Positions 58,425 through 64,000 of a stretch of DNA of 64,000 nucleotides are shown here, in pieces. The notes under the pieces are model-generated. The model was not told the DNA's origin. It saw only the letters and a list, made by a program, of their open reading frames with translations, and made no database searches. Source of the DNA: Crocodylus rhombifer (lineage: Eukaryota; Chordata; Crocodylia; Crocodylidae). Each line of letters begins with the position of its first letter. The stretch's first letter is position 1. Both the position numbers and the translations under genes were made by a program. Where the stretch lies: the NCBI GenBank assembly GCA_038503035.1, contig JAVSML010000048.1, positions 746,541 through 810,540 on the forward strand. Direction: 5' to 3'.

Positions 58425-60849
58425 AAAACATTGGAAATTCAAGGACTAAATGTTGTAGTTTAAAATAATAGAAACAAAAGCTTGTGGAGGGTTTGGTGAG
58501 GGGGAAGTTTCCCTTAATATCTTCACTATTAAAATTTTTCATTACTAATTTCATTCCATTGTCACAACTCAGATGCGAGCTGCGCTTATGAACAAATATA
58601 GCATTTGAATTTGGGCCAGAATTCCTCTTACAGTATAAGCTTTCGTGTGAAATTAAAAGCCAAACAGCTGCTTGTGGCCTGCGTTTGAACGAGTGACCTA
58701 ATGTTATTGTCCTGGTCTCAAACTTGGGTTGAATGACTGGTTTGCCAGCGACTGTGTGCCAACTTACCTGGCTCCAATTTGTGAGACCAAAGGGCAGGGT
58801 TTCTTATTTCAGAGCTCGATGTTTGATCTGGGGCTTTTTCCATGCAATTTTAAACTTTGCTGGGAGAAACCCAAAAAGTCGAGACTTGTCTGTGCCCCCC
58901 CAGTACATATATTGAGTAATGCCAAGAAAATTTGAACCTTTGCAAGACCCTTCTCACCTCAAGCCTTCTCTGCACGTGTATCTATATCTTTCCTTTTAAT
59001 AATGACAGTATACTATCTTGGCCACTATTGTGCTTGACTCTCACTTTCAACTTGCTTTATTCTTTTTCTCTCAACTTCTTTGACTGGTGCTCCCCTTCTT
59101 TTTACCCCTCTTATCTGTTGTTCTCCAGCTCCTTCCCAGAATATCCTCTAAACTCTCTCAACTTTCTTTTCAGCAAGCGTCTTCCAGCACTGATAAGCAA
59201 GGCTTCAGTGTCTAAGCCAGGTGTGATGTTCAGTACCATGTAAGCTTCCTATCACGGGACTGCCCATCCATCTCAGTTGCTTTCGTACTGTAAGGCTGGG
59301 CTTCTCCCCTGAGCAGAGGCTGCCAGCTGGGCCACACTCTGCCATAATCTGTGATGGCTTTACGATGCAAATACTTTTCTGCTGGAAACTAGAATGAGAC
59401 TGAATTTGGATCCCCAAAGCTGAATGTTGGCTGGTCGGTTGGGTAGCATTATAACTCGCTTAAACCATGCACCTGTCTCCTCTGCTAACAGTGCCTTCAG
59501 GGAAGGACTAGATTTGGGACCAGGCATCCTGTATAACATAGATGAGTGTCTTTTATTTGGATTTTAGATGTTTGAGAGCAAATTACTGTATATAGTAGAT
59601 AGAAGCGACTTGAGATGTTTGGAGTGGAGACGTACAACAGTGCTATTGTTTCCAGAAAATTGAAACTCTATCCCCCACTTGGATTAGCTCCCTGACCTGT
59701 CTCGGAAAATGAACTTAGACCCATGGTAGCTCACTTAAGAAAATGATGTCAGGCTGTCAGGAAGCAAAGCTCTCCTGCTGCACAATTGGCAGCGTATTCC
59801 CAGGATTTCTCTGTCGCATACTGTATCTCTGTCGAATACACTCCTTCATATTTGCCTTGCTCAACCGGTTTTGATTTCCAAAGAATCTAAAAATAAATTA
59901 CTTCATATGAACTGGGGTGAAAGATATCACCGAGATCCAACTAGAGCTTTAGTTTCTGTAAGATTTATTGCAAACAAAGCAGCAGAAGGAGAGAAAAAAT
60001 AAACTCTGGGCAAAATCTGTTCTTTGTTTCAGTAAGTGAACATTAACAGGAGGCAGGTGTCCTCTGCTCATGGGCTTCCCGGTACTTTGGATCCAAGTGA
60101 TGAGTCCAAACTGATAGGATGGCGGTCTGCAAATTTCAGTGAGTGTATTTGGTGCCTCAGTACCTCCATATAGCTGAGTGCTGTAAAAGATGCTCACAGA
60201 CCGATGCATCTATACGGACGCATCCAAACGCAAACTGAAAGCTTTTGCAATAGTTAGGAAAAATTGCTTTGCTGTAGTAGGAAAAAAAAATAGAAATGAA
60301 GCATGAGAGAGGCAGAAATTGTTTTACTTAAATACCTTTCTCTTCATTTAAAACAAAATGGAGGCTTTATTCTACCTTCTCTAAAAATCCTTTTTATTTT
60401 TATTTCATGAAGTGCTCAGCTTCTGTGGGGATGAGCCCAGATGCAAGAATGTAACTAAATAGGAGATGGGGAAGAAACCTGTTGGGCCATACCGTCTTCC
60501 CCATGAAAATACAATAGATCCGCCTGTCTATTGTGCAGTTGCGCGTGACTCAAGAGACGGTAGTACTGAGCTTCACTTGAGGACTCTTCCACAATATGGT
60601 AGGTTGTGACCTTGCCCCGGCAGCACGAGTGAAAGTGTGCTGCTTGGCATCTTTCACATGTTCTCAGCTCAACCCAAAATTTTACAAGGTAACAATGATC
60701 AGATTAGTAGCCTCCTAATAGCCATCCCAATGGCATTGCTAAGAGGTCATGTCCTAGTGTTGTTCCCATGGACGTGCTAAATGTCACGGTCGAGTGCCAG
60801 AGTTGCGGTCCCTTTATCTAACTATAAGTTGAATGCATGAACTCTACAA
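58425..60849. other. Non-coding stretch, no gene seen
   Basis: No recognisable gene. The 103-codon frame at 58932-59243 is serine-, leucine- and phenylalanine-rich because the sequence is pyrimidine-rich. No repeat family seen. Confidence 0.6.
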
Positions 60850-60962
60850 GGGTGTAGGTTGTAGCTATGTTGGTCTGAGAACATAGGCAGATAAGACTCT
60901 TTGAATAAATCCAATAAAAGATATTGGATTTACCCAAAGAGTCTTGCACTCTACAGTACATT
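60850..60962. repeat. Unclassified repeat containing a 24-bp foldback
   Basis: It begins gtgtaggttgtagctatgtt followed by ggtctgagaacatagg, the head of a widespread vertebrate repeat (gtagctgtgttggtctgag). Arms 60893-60916 and 60922-60945 are inverted over 24 bases with two mismatches and a 5-base spacer. The foldback looks like two copies of the same repeat segment meeting head to head. Confidence 0.7.
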
Positions 60963-63453
60963 TATTTGCACTCAGCCTCTAAAAATATGATGATACATTA
61001 CACTATACCTTAACTATCCATTTTACTGTAAAATGCGTAGCACCTGGTCTCATGCAGTCCTCTGTCATTCTTATCTCTGTGGCTCTAGGTGTCTGTTGAT
61101 AGTGAACACAAATACACTTGAAACCCCATCTTGGAAGAGGGAAATACTAAGTGTATCTGCATTTGTGTTTGAGTTAAGCTTGTATTTATGTTGAGGCATG
61201 CAGACTTGGGGTAGCCACCAAGCTATTGACAAAGTGCAGTGCCTCAAAGCCAGGCCTTCATGCTGCCGTTGAATCGTGGGTAATGTCATGAATATAAAAA
61301 TTAAAAATATATTTGTATATTAAACCAAATGCTTTAAGTTTCCAAACAGATGTTGGGAATATTGCTTACGTTCATTTGATAAACGTGTCTAATGAGCTTT
61401 GCACATCAGCATCCAGTGGTTGGCGCTCTCTCATACATCAGATATTTAAGAGAGAAGGTATCACCTGTGTTCATTTCTCCACTAAGTGATGAAAGATGGT
61501 GCATTCTGCAAAAGCTAGTGTGGTAACATCACCATCCGCTTTGTTGTATATTTTATACAAGGTAAAATAACTTAAAAACAACCAGTCCTTGTTATACGTA
61601 TTTTAACTTAAAGACTTGGATTTATTCGTATTGTTTTACTGCTTTCACTGCTGAATTGGAAAAGCTTCATCTGTTATGGTTTGTGCATCTTTCAGTGATA
61701 TTTCACAAGGTCTCACCAGGAGTATCTTGCTGCTCATCTCTCGGTGTGGATCGAGAGAATTTGTAGTCTCCTCCAGAAATCTGAATTGACGTGTTAATCT
61801 CCGAGACGAATTGTTATTGTTTTGTTGCTTGTACGGTCAGGAGGCATGGAAACGTCAAATGGCTGGATTAGCAGAATCGCAGCACATAATTTCAAAGCAA
61901 TATTTCTCAGTGACTCACGTTCTCAAATTACGCTTGCGGTGTACGTGCTGTACCTTGTGTGGGGTACAGCTACCTAATACTGCATCACCCGGCACTGCTG
62001 TGTGGAACTGCTAGACTGACATATCAAATTTATTGGCTTTAGTGCATTACTAATATGTGTTGCAAACAGGTTGTGGGGGTTTCAGGGGGGGTTGTCCCCC
62101 CCCTTCTGTTTTGTGATGCACAGACAGTGGGGGCTGAGCTAGGGCTTGTGTACATTAATACAAACCATTATGAGCAAGAGGGGCGCATGCATTTCCAGAA
62201 GCTGACTTAATTTTTCAATTGAGCTAATATACTCCTGGTCCATTCTTCAAAAGAAGTCAAGGCCTTTAATGACAATGCTTTTCGTCAGAGGTAATATGTG
62301 CAAAACATCTTAATCGTTTAAAGATTGGAAATAAATACATCTTACATGCTGAAGTCATTACGATGGGATTTTGAAACAGGAGGGAAAAGCGATGTTTCCT
62401 TTGAAGACGAGAGGAAGAGCTCACTGGGTTTTAAAGAAGATGTTGGAGCTGTGACATGAAATCATACGAAGTTGGATGAATTGAGGAATGGAAAAATTTG
62501 TAATTTTCTGTCTGACCATCGCTGTAATATGAATGTTGGCTATTAGTATTATTTGTGTGGCCAGCAGAGGTTTGCTCTGAAGATAAATTTGGCTCTTCCC
62601 CACAGCCCCTTTATGGATTGCATATGTCCAATTTTGTCTTCTCTTTTTTTAGAGACCTTTGAGATTAACCCTATGGAACATTCTACCAAAAGTGTGCACT
62701 GCCCATGTTCAGATAACAGCAAAGTTTTCAATACAACGTACAGCTTATTCAGTCTAAGGCTGTAACATATATGCAATTGTCTGTGGAGTTACGGGAGGTC
62801 ATTCCAGGGATGTGTGAACAACTGCAGCATTCGTCTACCGCTTGACCGTCAGTCTGTTGTTGTCGGGTTCGCAGACATTTGTCTTCTGTCATATTTCAAT
62901 AGTATTGGAGACCGACCAAGAATATTTTCTGTAGCCTCATACGATTCCCATGCCAAATGCACGGAGTATGAATTTCTTTAAATATCTAAATGGTCTTTAC
63001 AGTGCAACTGCAGCCATAGCTGAGTCTAACTTCACGTCAGTTCTAAGTATCTTGCTGGAGTTTTAAAGTTTAACTAGTCAGATTGAGTTAAATGTAATAC
63101 TTTTCGTGGAAAAGCAAAGGAAGTATTAACCGTTTTTATTTTCTGACTTACTTTGGGGAAACATCTTACTGTTGACGCCGTTGAAGTGTCAGAAGGAAGA
63201 ACTGTGCTGTTGCCACTTGCTAGAAATGCCCCGATGGCTTTTTGCACTTGAAAGTTTGCTTTCCACACGCACGTACGTTTGCTGCCTGTTTGTAAACAAG
63301 CAGATGCTTGGGACGTGCAAATCTGCTGACTCAGCTCTTAAATAGTCCCTTGCTTCATGTGCTTCTGAAGCCAGATTTTTCTTACTTTTTCCAGAATGTG
63401 GCTTTCTGCTAACTTTTTTTTTCAACTGAAATTATATTTGCTAACCAGAAAAA
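60963..63453. other. Non-coding stretch, no gene seen
   Basis: Unique-looking AT-rich sequence. A G/C foldback (ggggggg ttgt ccccccc) lies at about 62086-62104. No gene recognised. Confidence 0.6.
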
Positions 63454-63498
63454 AAAATATATATATATATATATACACATACAATATATATATATTGT
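63454..63498. repeat. AT microsatellite
   Basis: An A run passes into (AT)n, is interrupted by acacatacaa, and resumes as (AT)n to about 63496. The whole is nearly self-complementary. Likely to vary in length between individuals. Confidence 0.85.
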
Positions 63499-64000
63499 AA
63501 GCATTGATGAAGTGTATTGATTTGACCTTGCCTGGCCTGTGTGGTGGCGTCTCAAATTACTTAGAGCTGTATTGGATGATTAATTCTTATCAAAATAATG
63601 GCCATGCGCTACCACTTATTTACAGCATATGAGTTTTGTTCCTGAGCAGTTGTTCTGGATTATTTTCCTTGAATGGCTGGCAGAACATAGAAGTGTGTGT
63701 TTTGCAGACCAGACTCTGGATGACGTTGTTATTATATATTTGTTGAAAACTTGAAAGACTTAATAAACAGGATCATCCCTGTAAAACTGCTTACAGTCTG
63801 CTTGGTTATGACCCTTTTGGAGAATCTGGATGTGCTGCCATCGCAGCAATTTGAAGATTGAAAGAGGGGCTTTTGCAGCTGGGTGTTTGGCTCAGTTGAG
63901 TTGAAAGTTGTTTCTGGTTTTTATCGTTGTGCAATATGCTGTTATAACATCAGTCAAGTATTGGGGCAACAAAACTTCTTGTATGGGTGTCCGTACTGTT
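63499..64000. other. Non-coding end of window
   Basis: No gene or recognisable repeat. The sequence continues beyond the window. Confidence 0.6.

Noticed and set aside
1..64000. Endogenous retrovirus, CRISPR array, rRNA or tRNA genes
   Set aside because: I found no paired long terminal repeats, retroviral motifs, regularly spaced repeats or structural RNA genes on either strand.

Overview
This window looks like nuclear DNA from an amniote, most likely a non-avian reptile (crocodilian or turtle type). The evidence is two large CR1 LINEs with recognisable reverse transcriptase, several shorter CR1 tails, tRNA-headed MIR-like SINEs, and many short hAT-type and Harbinger-type elements that still carry target-site duplications. 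Species cannot be fixed from the sequence alone. There is no prokaryotic gene organisation, operon, rRNA, tRNA gene or CRISPR array. No host protein-coding gene could be recognised. Open frames outside the CR1 elements are short, overlap on both strands and look like chance frames, so the window is best read as intergenic or deep intronic DNA.

Layout. 1-5 kb: non-coding sequence with one minus-strand MIR-like SINE and a perfect 40-bp AT-rich palindrome. 5.3-7.3 kb: a 270-bp hAT element with a perfect 8-bp duplication, then a CR1 3' end. 9.8-20 kb: two more MIR-like SINEs, a 39-bp exact direct repeat, a TA-flanked DNA-element candidate, a short minisatellite and a dispersed 80-90 bp repeat pair. 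22.4-25 kb: three hAT-type elements of different families. 27.4-30.1 kb: an older CR1 fragment directly abutting a large minus-strand CR1 whose reverse transcriptase frame has only two in-frame stops. 32.1-33.8 kb: a second, plus-strand, more decayed CR1. 34-41.4 kb: a long-TIR element, a third hAT family, two copies of a 186/187-bp hAT MITE in opposite orientation, a Harbinger-like MITE and unclassified old repeats. 43.8-46.1 kb: a GC-rich repeat and an 814-bp hAT-like element. 50-64 kb: sparse repeats (CR1 tail, second Harbinger-like MITE, foldback repeat, AT microsatellite) in long unique AT-rich DNA, parts of which may be conserved non-coding sequence.

No genes act together here in the sense of a pathway. 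The visible biology is a community of transposable elements: CR1, which can mobilise itself when intact, and non-autonomous hAT, Harbinger-like and SINE passengers that depend on transposases or LINE proteins encoded elsewhere. I found no convincing new multi-gene system. The most useful leads are the element families with intact target duplications, the palindrome, the exact 39-bp repeat and two weak candidate exons.
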